From Novosphingobium sp. SG707 (lineage in GTDB: Bacteria > Pseudomonadota > Alphaproteobacteria > Sphingomonadales > Sphingomonadaceae), in assembly GCF_012275515.1 (NCBI RefSeq), contig NZ_JAAZQL010000001.1, forward strand, positions 355,006 through 419,005: a stretch of 64,000 nt of DNA, read 5' to 3'. Shown piece after piece: positions 35,834 through 44,805 of this stretch. Made by a program: the position numbers and the translations under genes. The stretch's first letter is position 1. The number at the start of each line of letters is the position of its first letter. The notes beneath the pieces were generated by a model. The model was given only the letters and a program-made list of their open reading frames with translations. It was not told the origin of the DNA and ran no database searches.

Positions 35834-36691
35834 ATGCTGGAGCGCGAACATATCGAATTTGTCCAGGCCCAGATGCTGCCATGGCTGCGCATCGGCCACG
35901 GCCTTGCGCGGCCCGATGCCGAGATCAAACTGCTCAGCCGCGATGAGGGCGACGGGGCCTGCTCGGTCCTGCTGCGCTTTCCGCCGGGCTGGAGCAGGGA
36001 AGGGCCGGAACATCTGTTGGCCGATGAGGAATTCTATGTCCTCGAAGGCCAGATCGAGCTGAACGGACAGAATTACGCGCAGGACACCTATGCCTTCCTG
36101 CCCGCAGGATGGACGCGCAACACCACCTCGACGCGGACGGGCTGTGTGCTGATCGCCTTTTACAGCGCCGATCCCAAACTGATGCCCCATGCGGGCGATG
36201 GCCGTGCCGAACAATCGGCTCGCGCGGTGCCCTGGCTGGATGTGGCGGCCATGCCATGGGACATGACCCTCAATGATCCCAAGCTCAAACATCTGGGCAT
36301 CAGCCGCAAGGACCTGCGCCGCGATCCCGAAACCGGCGAGCGCACCTTCCTCTCGCTGATCCTGCCGCAGGCGATCCCACAGGGCAACAAAGGGCCGCAG
36401 GAGATGCATCCGGTGGTCGAGGAAAGCTATCTTATCGCCGGATCGCTGACCGGGCCGCAGGGGACGATGTATCCCGGCGCCTATTTCTGGCGCCCGCCTC
36501 ATATCGCCCATGGCCCCTATGGCGCTCGTTGGGGCAGCGTTTGCCTGATGCGCTTTGTGGGCGGCGCCCATGTCAACATCTGGACCGAGGCGGAGGCGGG
36601 CTTTGATTTTGCCGCGCCCTATCGGCCGGACCTGCCGCCGCGTCTGGCGCATCTGGCCGCCATGCCTTTCACCCCGCCCGCGCCTTATTGA
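35834..36691 (+). CDS. Bicupin protein, DUF4437/ChrR-like
   Basis: 285 residues, ATG with GGAGGAG upstream. Two cupin halves: first with LRFPPGWSREGPEHLLADEEFYVLEGQIELNG (about 48-80) and AFLPAGWTR; second with EMHPVVEESYLIAGSLTGPQG (about 195-215) and YFWRPPHIAHGPYG. His/Glu residues at the usual cupin metal positions are present (EHLLADEEFYVLEG; HPVVEESY; HIAHG). Family members are of unsettled function; metal-dependent isomerase, dioxygenase or sensor roles are known for related cupins. Its 3' end overlaps the convergent MFS gene by 7 bp. It belongs to the palindrome regulon. Confidence 0.75.
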   Translation: MLEREHIEFVQAQMLPWLRIGHGLARPDAEIKLLSRDEGDGACSVLLRFPPGWSREGPEHLLADEEFYVLEGQIELNGQNYAQDTYAFLPAGWTRNTTSTRTGCVLIAFYSADPKLMPHAGDGRAEQSARAVPWLDVAAMPWDMTLNDPKLKHLGISRKDLRRDPETGERTFLSLILPQAIPQGNKGPQEMHPVVEESYLIAGSLTGPQGTMYPGAYFWRPPHIAHGPYGARWGSVCLMRFVGGAHVNIWTEAEAGFDFAAPYRPDLPPRLAHLAAMPFTPPAPY

Positions 36692-37923
36692 TCAAACCGG
36701 CGATATTTGCCCAGCAGCAGAAAGCTGGCGGCGCAAATCACCAGCGCCACGGAAGAAGCCGAAAGGATCGCATGGAAATTGCCGGTGGTGTCATGGTTAT
36801 GGCCAAACACCATCGGCGAGAACCCGGCCCCGGCCGCGAAGCAGACATAGAGCAGCCCATAGATCGCGCCATAGCGCCGCAGCCCGAAATAGCGCGCCAC
36901 AAAGAAGGCCACCATATCGTATTCGATCCCCAGCGCGAAACCCAGCGTGAAGGTGGCAAGGCGTGCATGGCCGACATCGAGCAGCCCGCTGCCCACATAC
37001 CACAGGCTGAACGCGGGCAGCGAGAGGATGACAAAGCCCACCAGCGGCGCCCAGATGCGATCCAGCAGCCAGCCCCCCACCAGCCGCCCGATGATGGCCG
37101 CCAGCCCGATCAGCGGGGTCACGGTCAGCGCCTGTTCGGGCGAGAGGCCGCCGTCTTTCAGGATCAGTTCCAGATTGGGCACAGGCCCGCCCATGGCAAA
37201 TGAGGTGGGAACCAGCGCCGCCGCAATCAGCCAGAAGCGCCAGTCGCGCAGCGCCTCGGGCGTGGTCATGCCGGGGCGTTCGACCGGGGCGTGATGGCCG
37301 TCGGGGGTACTGCGCTCCTCCTCGCGAAAGAGGAAAAAGGCGGCGGGAAAGGCGATCAGCACAGGCAGCAGCCCCACCGCCACAAAACCCATCCGCCAGC
37401 CATAGGCCGCCAGCACCGCGCCCAGAAAGGGCTTGCCGAAAATGCCGAACAGGCCGGTGCCCGTCATGGCCAGCCCCAGCGCCAGCCCCTTGGCCCGGTC
37501 AAACCCGCGATTGACCGCGCGGGTAAAAGTGATCGGCAAAGTGGCCGCGCCCACAAGGCCGATGGCCAGCCATGTCAGATAGAATTGCACCAATGACCCG
37601 GTGAGCAGCGAGAGCGAGACAAAGCCCAACCCCCACAAGGGGATCGCCACCAGGATGATTCGCCGCGCCCCGATCCTTTCGGCCCATGCGCCATAGGACG
37701 GCCCGGCCCACAGCGACATCAGCGTGATGATCGACATCGAGGCCATGATCTGGCCCACCGACCATCCGAATTCGCGCACCAGATAGGGCGCGAACAGGCC
37801 CATCGAATAGGTTGGCACCGCCGCCATGCCCAGACCTATGCCCAGCGTGGAGGCCAGAATGACGCCCCACCCGCGCGAGAATTCCTCGCGGGCGGTAAGG
37901 GGGTGTTGGGGCATGTCGCTCAT
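36685..37923 (-). CDS. MFS transporter, paralogue of the 34472 transporter
   Basis: 412 residues from the ATG at 37923 (MSDMPQHPLTAREEF); upstream in-frame sequence is arginine/proline-rich and non-coding. 12 predicted helices with YSMGLFAPYLVREFGWSVGQIM and YGAWAERIGARRIILV. Similar in layout to the MFS gene at 34472 but without its repeat insert. Divergent from the His-nucleophile hydrolase gene across 163 bp containing a palindromic operator candidate. Probable transport of the regulon's substrate or an intermediate; direction unknown. Confidence 0.83.
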   Translation of the reverse strand: MSDMPQHPLTAREEFSRGWGVILASTLGIGLGMAAVPTYSMGLFAPYLVREFGWSVGQIMASMSIITLMSLWAGPSYGAWAERIGARRIILVAIPLWGLGFVSLSLLTGSLVQFYLTWLAIGLVGAATLPITFTRAVNRGFDRAKGLALGLAMTGTGLFGIFGKPFLGAVLAAYGWRMGFVAVGLLPVLIAFPAAFFLFREEERSTPDGHHAPVERPGMTTPEALRDWRFWLIAAALVPTSFAMGGPVPNLELILKDGGLSPEQALTVTPLIGLAAIIGRLVGGWLLDRIWAPLVGFVILSLPAFSLWYVGSGLLDVGHARLATFTLGFALGIEYDMVAFFVARYFGLRRYGAIYGLLYVCFAAGAGFSPMVFGHNHDTTGNFHAILSASSVALVICAASFLLLGKYRRFDQ

Positions 37924-38001
37924 AGGGCCTCGGTGCTTGTGGGTCAGGGAGCGATTTGGCGCAGCAGCGCGGCCCGGCGGCAACGATGGGGCGCCCCGCA
38001 C

Positions 38002-38014
38002 TCCGCTGTGCGGA
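38002..38014. promoter_or_regulatory. Palindromic operator candidate P3 in divergent promoter
   Basis: TCCGCTGTGCGGA, perfect 5-bp arms with a 3-bp spacer. It sits between the divergent starts at 37923 and 38087 (about 78 and 72 bp away). Confidence 0.6.
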
Positions 38015-38086
38015 TAATCCACGCCGGGGCCAAGGCTTTGGCGCGGCCCATGGGCAGTCTGCCCGCCGACCAAGCAGGAGGAATTG

Positions 38087-38902
38087 ATGCGCCGCGCCTA
38101 TGCCGACGGGCCTTTTGGCCAGATCCATTACCAATATGCATCGGGCAATCTGGCCGGGGGCGCCCGCCCGCTGGTGCTCCTGCATCAGGCGATCATGGCG
38201 AGCGGGCAGTTCGACCATGTGTTTGCCCCGCTGATCGCGCATGGTTTTGCGCCGATCGCTATCGACATGCCGGGCTTTGGCCTGTCGGATGCGCCCCCGG
38301 CCGCGCCCGCCATTGCCGATTATGCGCGCTGCGTGGTCCCGGTGCTGGACGCGCTGGGCGTCGGCCGGGCGGCGGTGGCGGGGCATCACACCGGGGCGCT
38401 GGTGGGTACCGAATTTGCCCTTGCCGCGCCCGACAGGATCGAGGCCTTGGTGATCCACGGGCCGATGATCCTGCCCGACGAGGAGCGCAAGGCGTTCACG
38501 GACGATATTTGCGCGCGCGAAATCGCCTTTGCCGCGCGGGCCGAGGGCGCGCATTTTGTGGAGGTGGCGCGGATCCGTGAAAGGCTGTCACAGGGGCGGA
38601 TCGCGCCCGACCGCATCACCGACTATGTGGTCCAGGCGATGCAGGCCTATCGCATGGGGGCCTATGCCTATGGCCATGGCGCGGCCTTTGCCTATGACCA
38701 TACCGCTCCGCTGCAAAGGCTGGCGCTGCCGGTGCTGATCCTGTCGAACACGGGGGATATGACCCATCCATGGGCGCAGGCCGCCCGCGCCCTGCGCCCC
38801 GATTTCGCCTATGCCGAGATTGCGGGCGGCGGCATCGACATTTGCGATGAAGATCCGCAGGGCTGGGCCGATGCCATTGCCGTTTTCCTGAAATCGCTAT
38901 GA
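38087..38902 (+). CDS. Alpha/beta-hydrolase-fold protein with GHHTG in place of the Ser elbow
   Basis: 271 residues, ATG with AGGAGG upstream. The alpha/beta hydrolase fold is clear (PLVLLHQ, PIAIDMPGFGLSD, LPVLILSNTGDMTHP). The nucleophile elbow, normally G-x-S-x-G, reads G99-H-H101-T-G103, so His stands at the Ser/Asp/Cys position. The oxyanion-loop HG is HQ (LLHQAIMASG). The C-terminal His region reads GGGIDICDEDPQ with no His. D224 is in the acid position. The same changes occur in the protein encoded at 60814-61614, so they look like a subfamily feature rather than decay. Activity unknown. Its stop overlaps the next gene (ATGA). Confidence 0.8.
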   Translation: MRRAYADGPFGQIHYQYASGNLAGGARPLVLLHQAIMASGQFDHVFAPLIAHGFAPIAIDMPGFGLSDAPPAAPAIADYARCVVPVLDALGVGRAAVAGHHTGALVGTEFALAAPDRIEALVIHGPMILPDEERKAFTDDICAREIAFAARAEGAHFVEVARIRERLSQGRIAPDRITDYVVQAMQAYRMGAYAYGHGAAFAYDHTAPLQRLALPVLILSNTGDMTHPWAQAARALRPDFAYAEIAGGGIDICDEDPQGWADAIAVFLKSL

Positions 38903-39558
38903 TCAAAAGCGGGCGGATCGCCTATCGCGACGCGGCGGGGCGGGAGACGGGGTATGAAACCTTTGATCTCATCGCCGCGCAGGGCCGCCGTCTGCTGCGC
39001 GCGCTTTGCGTGATGAAGGACATCGGCCTGATCCGCGAAGTCTCGATCGGCATGGGCGATGATTTTCGCCCGCATGACGGGCAATGTCGTATCTGGCAGG
39101 GCGGGGCCGAAAGCCTGATGCGTTTTGCCATCGGGCCGGATCAGGCGGTTTGCGGGGGCCACGTTCTGCCCTTGGGCGCCCCCTTGCCCTATCTGGGCCT
39201 GCATCCGCTTTCGGGCGATGCGCTGATTATCCATCAGCGCGGGACGGATGCTCCCGGCGAATATCGCCCCATCGCCGCCATCACCAATTCCATCTCGCCC
39301 AATGGTGAGGAGGATCTGCATATGCAGGCGATGGAGATCGCGGTCGCCTATATAGGGCCGGGCGAGATCGACGTGGCGGCGGGGCGCTTCGCGGCCTGGC
39401 ATTACCGGCTGCGCTGGCGCAATGACTGGCCGCCGGCGGATCTGTGGGTGCGCGCGGGCGATGGCTTGTTCCTGATGATGCGCTGGGCCATGGTTCCGGC
39501 ATGGTACGAATTGACCGATTGGTGCGATGGCCCGGCCCCCTGTCCGCAGAGCGGATAA
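38899..39558 (+). CDS. Protein of unknown function, 219 residues, coupled to the GHHTG hydrolase
   Basis: No family recognised. Starts with ATG overlapping the stop of the preceding hydrolase gene, so the two are probably made together. No signal peptide or membrane helix. The sequence has alternating beta-like segments (GRIAYRDAAGRETGYETFDL, REVSIGMGDDFRPHDGQCRI, ALIIHQRGTDAPGEYRPIAA, GRFAAWHYRLRWRN) suggesting a soluble beta-sandwich or lipocalin-like fold. Codon use is like its neighbours. The next transcription unit's operator overlaps its last codons. Confidence 0.7.
   Translation: MIKSGRIAYRDAAGRETGYETFDLIAAQGRRLLRALCVMKDIGLIREVSIGMGDDFRPHDGQCRIWQGGAESLMRFAIGPDQAVCGGHVLPLGAPLPYLGLHPLSGDALIIHQRGTDAPGEYRPIAAITNSISPNGEEDLHMQAMEIAVAYIGPGEIDVAAGRFAAWHYRLRWRNDWPPADLWVRAGDGLFLMMRWAMVPAWYELTDWCDGPAPCPQSG
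39543..39555 (+). promoter_or_regulatory. Palindromic operator candidate P4
   Basis: TCCGCAGAGCGGA, perfect 5-bp arms, followed by TAAG. It overlaps the final codons of the 219-residue protein gene and lies 111 bp before the GPH transporter start. Confidence 0.5.
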
Positions 39559-39666
39559 GTCTGGGGCGGGGCGCGCCATGGCCCCCGCTTGCGCAAGAAT
39601 GCGGATGGGCGGGTCGGAGCAATCCGGCCACCCCCTTGATCCCCCAGAGCCACAGGACTGCCTGCA

Positions 39667-41052
39667 ATGACATCCCCCGCCATGACCCTTCAGGCTGATC
39701 TTCACGACAAGGTGCCCACCGGCGTCGTGCTGCGCTATGGCATCGGCCAATTGGGCGCGCAGGTGTTTCGCGATACGCCCGCCGTGCTGCTGCCTTTGTT
39801 CATGACCACGATGCTGGGTGTTCCGGCGTGGCTGGCGGGGCTGGTGGTGCTGGGGCCGAAATTGTGGCTCATCCTGTGCGATCCCTTGGTGGGTGCATGG
39901 TCGGATCGGGTCAAGGCGCTTTATGGCCGCACGCCTTTCCTGATCGGCGGGGCGCTGGGTACGGCGGCCTCGTTTGTCGCGCTGTTCGCCGCGACCAGCT
40001 TTTCCAGCCCTTATTGGGCTGCGGCGACGGTCTGCGCGCTGTTCTTCGTCGGGTCGACGGCCTTCAGCATCTATTCGGTGCCCTATCTGGCGATTGCCGC
40101 CGAATTGTCGGGCGATCCGCATCAGCGCAACCGGATCATGGTGCTGCGCATGTTTTTCGCCACGTTCGGCGTGCTGATCGGGGTGGGCGTGGCCCAGCCG
40201 ATCATCGAGCATTTCGGCGGCGGCGCGGCGGGCTGGCACATGATGAGCTATGTGCTGGGCGCGATCTGTCTGGTTTCCATGCTGACCACGGCCAGCGGGC
40301 TGCGCCGGGTGCCTCTCATCATGGCGGGCGATGTGCCGGGCAATCTGTGGCAGCAACTGGCGCTGGTGCGTCAGAACAAGCCCTTTCTCGTGCTGCTCGC
40401 CACCAGTTTTGTCTCGAATGTGGGTCAGGCGGCTTCCTATACGGTCATCGGCTTTGTGTTCCTTTATGCGCTGGAGGCGATCTGGCTGATCCCGATCTTC
40501 ATCCTGTGCATGTCGGCGGCCAGCCTCGCCGCCCAGCCGCTCTGGCTCTGGCTGCCGCGCCGGATCGGCAAGCCGCGGGCCTATGTGACGGCGGCGCTGG
40601 TCTGGGTCGCGGTGACGGTGACATGGCTGTGGGCCGGGCCTGCCGATGATGTGGTGCTGCATCTGGGCGCGCAGGCGCTGGGCACGCAGCATGTGCTGGT
40701 ATTGGCCCGCGCGGTGGTGATCGGCATGGTCAATGGCGGGTTCATCCTGCTGGCGCTTTCGATGATGACCGATACGGTCGATTATCAGCGCCGGTTGATG
40801 GGCGTGGCCAATGAGGGCGTGTTTGCCGGGCTGTTTTCCGCCTTTGAAAAGCTGGCTTTTGCGATGGGGCCGGTGATTGCCGGGCTGGTGATGAGCGCCT
40901 TTGGCTTCGTTTCCTCGACCGGCGGCGCGGCGAGCCAGACTCCCCATGCGATCACCGGGATCATCCTGCTCTACAGCGTGATTCCCGCCGTGATGCAGGG
41001 CCTCGCACTGCTGGTGTTCAGCCGCTATCGCCTGCCTGAAATTGGCGGATAA
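39667..41052 (+). CDS. GPH-type MFS sugar/cation symporter-like transporter
   Basis: 461 residues, 12 predicted helices. LRYGIGQLGAQVFRDTPAVL, DPLVGAWSDRVKALYGRTPF (typical GPH loop 2-3 motif), YSVPYLAIAAELSGDPHQRNR and MMTDTVDYQRRLMG place it in the glycoside-pentoside-hexuronide:cation symporter family (MelB-like fold). Homologues often stand beside TonB receptors in sphingomonads. It directly precedes the TonB receptor gene, so it may take the substrate from periplasm to cytoplasm. The substrate could be a glycoside or another polar compound. Confidence 0.85.
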   Translation: MTSPAMTLQADLHDKVPTGVVLRYGIGQLGAQVFRDTPAVLLPLFMTTMLGVPAWLAGLVVLGPKLWLILCDPLVGAWSDRVKALYGRTPFLIGGALGTAASFVALFAATSFSSPYWAAATVCALFFVGSTAFSIYSVPYLAIAAELSGDPHQRNRIMVLRMFFATFGVLIGVGVAQPIIEHFGGGAAGWHMMSYVLGAICLVSMLTTASGLRRVPLIMAGDVPGNLWQQLALVRQNKPFLVLLATSFVSNVGQAASYTVIGFVFLYALEAIWLIPIFILCMSAASLAAQPLWLWLPRRIGKPRAYVTAALVWVAVTVTWLWAGPADDVVLHLGAQALGTQHVLVLARAVVIGMVNGGFILLALSMMTDTVDYQRRLMGVANEGVFAGLFSAFEKLAFAMGPVIAGLVMSAFGFVSSTGGAASQTPHAITGIILLYSVIPAVMQGLALLVFSRYRLPEIGG

Positions 41053-41094
41053 GTCCTTGTCCGGCCGTGGCATTTCACCACGATGGCTCGCGTG

Positions 41095-41129
41095 TCCGCA
41101 GGGCGGCCAAAATCTGCCCGCCCTGCGGA
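41095..41129. promoter_or_regulatory. Doubled palindromic operator candidate P5, forming a large inverted repeat
   Basis: TCCGCAGGGCGG at 41095-41106 and its exact reverse complement CCGCCCTGCGGA at 41118-41129, separated by 11 bases. Each arm is itself a near-complete P-type site. There is no T run, so a terminator is less likely than a double operator or mRNA hairpin in the leader of the TonB receptor gene, 95 bp downstream. Confidence 0.5.
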
Positions 41130-41223
41130 GAAAGCCCGGTCCGGCGATGGCCCGCTCGGCCCGCTGCCGCAAAATTTCCCCGCATAGGCATGGGATCAAC
41201 CATGCCAGGGGAGTGAAGCGAGT

Positions 41224-43362
41224 ATGAGGAATTTTCACCGGTTTTACGCGGGCGCGGCGCTGCTGGCGCTGGGCATCGGCGGCGCGGCGCAGGCGCAGCA
41301 GGTGCCCGCAACCACCGACAATGCCGACATCACCGTGACCGCCACCCGCACCGCCTCGACGGTGCAAAAGGTCGCCGTGGCGGTGACGGCGCTGGGCGCG
41401 GACACGATCGTCAAGCAGGGCATCACCAACGTCAAGGACATCAGCCAGATTGCCCCCAATGTTCAGATCCGCACCGTTTCGGGCGGCTCGGCGGGGATCA
41501 CGCCCTATATCCGCGGCGGCGGGGTGACGGACGGCGCGAATGTGACGTCCGAACCCGAAGTCGGCATCTATATCGACGATGTCTATCAACCGCGCGCGGC
41601 GGCTTCCTTCATCGACCTGCTGGATATCGAACGGATCGAGGTGCTGCGCGGGCCGCAAGGTACGCTTTATGGCCGCAATTCCAGCGCGGGCGCGCTCAAG
41701 ATCGTCAGCCGCACACCGGGCGCCACGCCGGGGCTGAAGCTGGAATTCGGCACGGGCAGCTGGGACGGGCGCAGCATCAAACTGGTGGGCAACACGCCGC
41801 TGTCGTCCGATGGCGCATGGCGCGCGGGGATCTCGGCGCTCTATCGCGGCCAGGACGGCGGGCGTCAGTACAATGCCACGCTGGGCAAGAAGGTGGGCGC
41901 GGAGAATTATTACGGCGTAAAGGGCGATCTGGCCTATGTCGGCGCGGGCCTGACCGCTCGCCTGTCGGGCTATTATTCTACGCTGGATGGCGACGGGCTT
42001 TACCCTTCCGCGCTTTCGCCCACCTATGCGGGCAATGACTATCTGGCGGTCGCGCCGACAAGCGGCAGCTATCAGACTGTCCTCAGCCCGTCGAAGAGCT
42101 TTACCAAGGTGGTGCAATATGGCGCCAATCTCAACATCGAGGCCGATGTGGGCAGCGCCAAGCTGACCTCGATCACCGGCTGGAGCCATCTGCGCGACAA
42201 TTGGGCGCAGGATTTTTCGGGCGGCGTGCCATGGTCGGCGCTGGGCGTGTCGCTCTCGGGTTATACCTCGCTGTTCGACCGCACCTCCTCGCTGCATGAC
42301 ACCTCCTTCAGCCAGGAATTGCAGCTTAACGGCGATGTGCTGGGCGGCAAGGTCAGCTATGTCGGCGGGCTCTATTTCTTCCGCGAAACGGGCGCGCAGA
42401 CGCTGCTCTCCAGCATCTTCTTCACGCCCTCGACCACGGTCTTCAACATCGAGACCAATTCCTATGCCGCCTTTGGCCAGATCGGCATCCATTTCACGCC
42501 CGAGCTGACGCTCTCGCTGGGCGGGCGCTATACGCAGGATGACAAAATCCTCAATGCCGTGATCAGCGGCGCCTCCGTCAACCGCAAGGACAGTTGGGGC
42601 ACGTTCCTGCCCAAGGCGGCGCTGGAATATCAGATTACGCCGCGCGTGATGGCCTATGCCAGCTTCTCCGAAGGGTTTAAGGCGGGAGGCTATAACGGCC
42701 TGGCCAGCGATGCGGTGGCGCTCAATTCGCCCTTTGCGCCGCAAAAGATGAAGGCCTACGAGCTGGGCCTGAAAACCGAGTTTCTTGACCGCAAGGGCAA
42801 GCTCAACATCTCGGCCTTCTTCAACGATTATTCCAGCCTGCAGCAGCAGGGCGTGACCGGCACCGGCGCCTTCATCACCCAGAATTACGCCGCCGATCAC
42901 AAGGGCGTGGAGGCTGAATTCTCGCTTCGGCCGATCACTGGCCTGACGCTCTGGGCTAATGGCACGTATAATGACGGCAAGTACAAGGCGTCGGCCGCCA
43001 CGGTTGCGGGCGTTGCCTCCTATGTCGGCAATGCGATGACCAATGTGTTCAAATATCAGGCTTCCTTCGGCGCGGACGCCGCTGTTCCAGCCCATGGCGG
43101 CGAAGTGACCATGGGCATCAACACCACGGCTCGTTCGGATTATTATTCGACGCCCGACAATCTCTACATCGGCCATGTGCCCTCGACCACGATCGCCAAT
43201 GCCTATCTCGGCTTTGGCAAGGACAACTGGTCGCTGCGCGCCAATGTGAAGAACCTGACCAACCAGATCGTGTGGACCACCGGCTTCGGCTTCTCGGTGG
43301 TGCGCCCGCGTTACATGAGCGATCCGCGCACATGGCAGCTGACATTCACCTATAAGATGTAA
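41224..43362 (+). CDS. TonB-dependent outer-membrane receptor
   Basis: 712 residues. Sec signal (FYAGAALLALGIGGAAQAQ). Receptor domain: ITVTATRTASTVQKVAVAVTALG, plug with DISQIAPNVQIRTVSGGS, YIDDVYQPR and ERIEVLRGPQGTLYGRNSSAGALKI, then a 22-strand barrel ending ...TWQLTFTYKM. The TonB box is probably ITVTATR near residue 35. FecA/CirA-like class as used for many non-siderophore substrates in sphingomonads. It is followed by a cytochrome c and an exported hydrolase, which would meet the imported substrate in the periplasm. Substrate unknown. Confidence 0.87.
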   Translation: MRNFHRFYAGAALLALGIGGAAQAQQVPATTDNADITVTATRTASTVQKVAVAVTALGADTIVKQGITNVKDISQIAPNVQIRTVSGGSAGITPYIRGGGVTDGANVTSEPEVGIYIDDVYQPRAAASFIDLLDIERIEVLRGPQGTLYGRNSSAGALKIVSRTPGATPGLKLEFGTGSWDGRSIKLVGNTPLSSDGAWRAGISALYRGQDGGRQYNATLGKKVGAENYYGVKGDLAYVGAGLTARLSGYYSTLDGDGLYPSALSPTYAGNDYLAVAPTSGSYQTVLSPSKSFTKVVQYGANLNIEADVGSAKLTSITGWSHLRDNWAQDFSGGVPWSALGVSLSGYTSLFDRTSSLHDTSFSQELQLNGDVLGGKVSYVGGLYFFRETGAQTLLSSIFFTPSTTVFNIETNSYAAFGQIGIHFTPELTLSLGGRYTQDDKILNAVISGASVNRKDSWGTFLPKAALEYQITPRVMAYASFSEGFKAGGYNGLASDAVALNSPFAPQKMKAYELGLKTEFLDRKGKLNISAFFNDYSSLQQQGVTGTGAFITQNYAADHKGVEAEFSLRPITGLTLWANGTYNDGKYKASAATVAGVASYVGNAMTNVFKYQASFGADAAVPAHGGEVTMGINTTARSDYYSTPDNLYIGHVPSTTIANAYLGFGKDNWSLRANVKNLTNQIVWTTGFGFSVVRPRYMSDPRTWQLTFTYKM

Positions 43363-43419
43363 AATACGGGCGGGCGGGGCCATCGGGTGCCGCCCGCCGC
43401 GCGCAATGGAGAAAGAGGG

Positions 43420-43806
43420 ATGAAGGTTTCGCGTTTCATGGGTCTGGCCGTCATGGCTATGGGTCTGGCAACGGCGGGCGCCGCGCAGGCGCAGGGCGCC
43501 GATCCGGCGGTGCGGGGCAAGCTGTTGTTTCTGCAATGCGGGGCATGTCATGCGGTGGTGCCGGGCGCCCCGGCCAAGGTGGGGCCGAACCTGTCGGGCG
43601 TGTTCGGGCGCAAGGCAGGCGCGGCGGCCGGTTTCAAATATTCGCCTGCGCTGGCCAAGGCCGGTCTGACCTGGGATGAGGGCAATCTGGACAAGTGGCT
43701 GACCTCGCCCGCCAAGCTGGTGCCGGGTACGATCATGCTGTTCCCCGGTCTGCCCAAGCCGGAGGATCGCAAGGCGGTGATCGCCTATCTCAAGACGTTG
43801 AAGTGA
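43420..43806 (+). CDS. Exported class I cytochrome c
   Basis: 128 residues from ATG at 43420 with GAGGGA upstream. Signal peptide (MGLATAGAAQAQ). Haem site C40-GA-C43-H44 and Met ligand M106 in PGTIMLFPGLP, the c2/c-550-like layout. 57 bp after the TonB receptor stop, and its stop overlaps a possible start of the next gene, so it is part of that operon. A likely role is electron acceptor for a periplasmic dehydrogenase or for the flavin oxidase of the same regulon; partner not shown by sequence. Confidence 0.9.
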   Translation: MKVSRFMGLAVMAMGLATAGAAQAQGADPAVRGKLLFLQCGACHAVVPGAPAKVGPNLSGVFGRKAGAAAGFKYSPALAKAGLTWDEGNLDKWLTSPAKLVPGTIMLFPGLPKPEDRKAVIAYLKTLK

Positions 43807-43814
43807 GCGGGGAA

Positions 43815-44723
43815 ATGAGCAGGGAAGTGAGCGGCGCGTCGCTTTCCCGCCGCGCCCTGATCGCGTCGGGAGCGGCGCTTGGGATGGGGGCTGCGATGCC
43901 CGCGCTGGCCGCATCGGTGTCCACTGTGTTCGAGATCGAGGCGGCGGGCGGGCGCAAGGTATCCATCACGCAATGGCGCCCGGCCCATCCGGTGGGCACG
44001 ATCCTCTTCAGCCATGGGGCGGCTTCCTCGCCGCGCTTTTACGAGGCGATGATCGGCCCGATGGTCGCGGCGGGTTGGCATGTGCTGGCCCCGCTGCATG
44101 TGGATTCGCGCGAGCATCCCGATACGGCCAAATTCACCGGGCTGGCCAGTTGGCGCGCGCGGCTGGAGGATCTTGCGGCCCTTACCGCCCATATCGGGCA
44201 TCGGCCCTATGTGGCGGTGGGCCATTCCTATGGCGGGCTGACGGCTCTGGTGCTGGGCGGGGCGCAGAGTGTTGCGCCGCAGGGTTGGAGCGGCCCGCAG
44301 AGCGACGGCAAGGCCAAGGCCGTCATCGCCTTTTCTCCGCCCGCCGCGATTCCCGTGCTCATCACGCGCGAGGGCTATGGCAAGCTGTCCGTGCCCGCGC
44401 TGGTGCAGACCGGCACGCTCGATCTGGTGCCGGGGATGACGGCTGCCGATCCCGATGGATGGAAGGTGCATCTTGACGCCTATGAGGCCGCCGTGCCGGG
44501 GGGGCATCGCTATGGCCTGGTCCTGTCGGATGTCAGTCATTATTTCGGCGGGCTGATCTGCGATTATGCGCAGAAGGGGCCGCCTGCGGTGCAGGGGCTG
44601 AGGGATGCGAACCGGATCGCGGGCCTGTTCCTCGGCGCCTATGGGCGGGGGGATGCGAAGGCGCTTGCCGCGCTGGACCGGGCTGTCTCGCCCGATCTGC
44701 AGGTGCGCCTGATGAAAAAATAA
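43815..44723 (+). CDS. Exported alpha/beta hydrolase (Ser nucleophile)
   Basis: 302 residues from ATG at 43815; a GTG at 43803 overlapping the cytochrome stop is also possible. N-terminal SRRALIASGAALGMGAAMPALA resembles a Tat signal. Dienelactone hydrolase/chlorophyllase-like alpha/beta fold: ILFSHGAASSPRFYEAM, nucleophile Ser in VAVGHSYGGLTAL, a VQTGTLDLVPG acid-position segment and SDVSHYFGGL near the His. Catalytic triad appears complete. Probably periplasmic esterase or lactonase acting on the substrate taken up by the adjacent TonB receptor; substrate is unknown. Confidence 0.8.
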   Translation: MSREVSGASLSRRALIASGAALGMGAAMPALAASVSTVFEIEAAGGRKVSITQWRPAHPVGTILFSHGAASSPRFYEAMIGPMVAAGWHVLAPLHVDSREHPDTAKFTGLASWRARLEDLAALTAHIGHRPYVAVGHSYGGLTALVLGGAQSVAPQGWSGPQSDGKAKAVIAFSPPAAIPVLITREGYGKLSVPALVQTGTLDLVPGMTAADPDGWKVHLDAYEAAVPGGHRYGLVLSDVSHYFGGLICDYAQKGPPAVQGLRDANRIAGLFLGAYGRGDAKALAALDRAVSPDLQVRLMKK

Positions 44724-44767
44724 GCGCCGCAGGTTTGGGCCTGCGACGCTGCATTTCATACCCAAGG

Positions 44768-44803
44768 AAAAGGGTGCGAGAGCCAAACTCCTCGCACCCT
44801 TTT
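44768..44803. terminator. Bidirectional terminator
   Basis: AAAAGGGTGCGAG at 44768-44780 pairs with CTCGCACCCTTTT at 44791-44803 (13-bp stem), followed by T's. It separates the plus-strand hydrolase gene from the convergent minus-strand helical protein gene. Confidence 0.92.
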
Positions 44804-44805
44804 TC

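Noticed and set aside
38087..38902. Pseudogene call for the GHHTG hydrolase because of the missing Ser
   Set aside because: The reading frame, length and ribosome site are intact and a paralogue with the same substitution exists at 60814-61614.
38809..43914. A 1,701-codon minus-strand frame spanning several plus-strand genes
   Set aside because: It covers unrelated plus-strand genes (unknown protein, GPH transporter, TonB receptor, cytochrome c) that all have domains and ribosome sites; the antisense translation has none.
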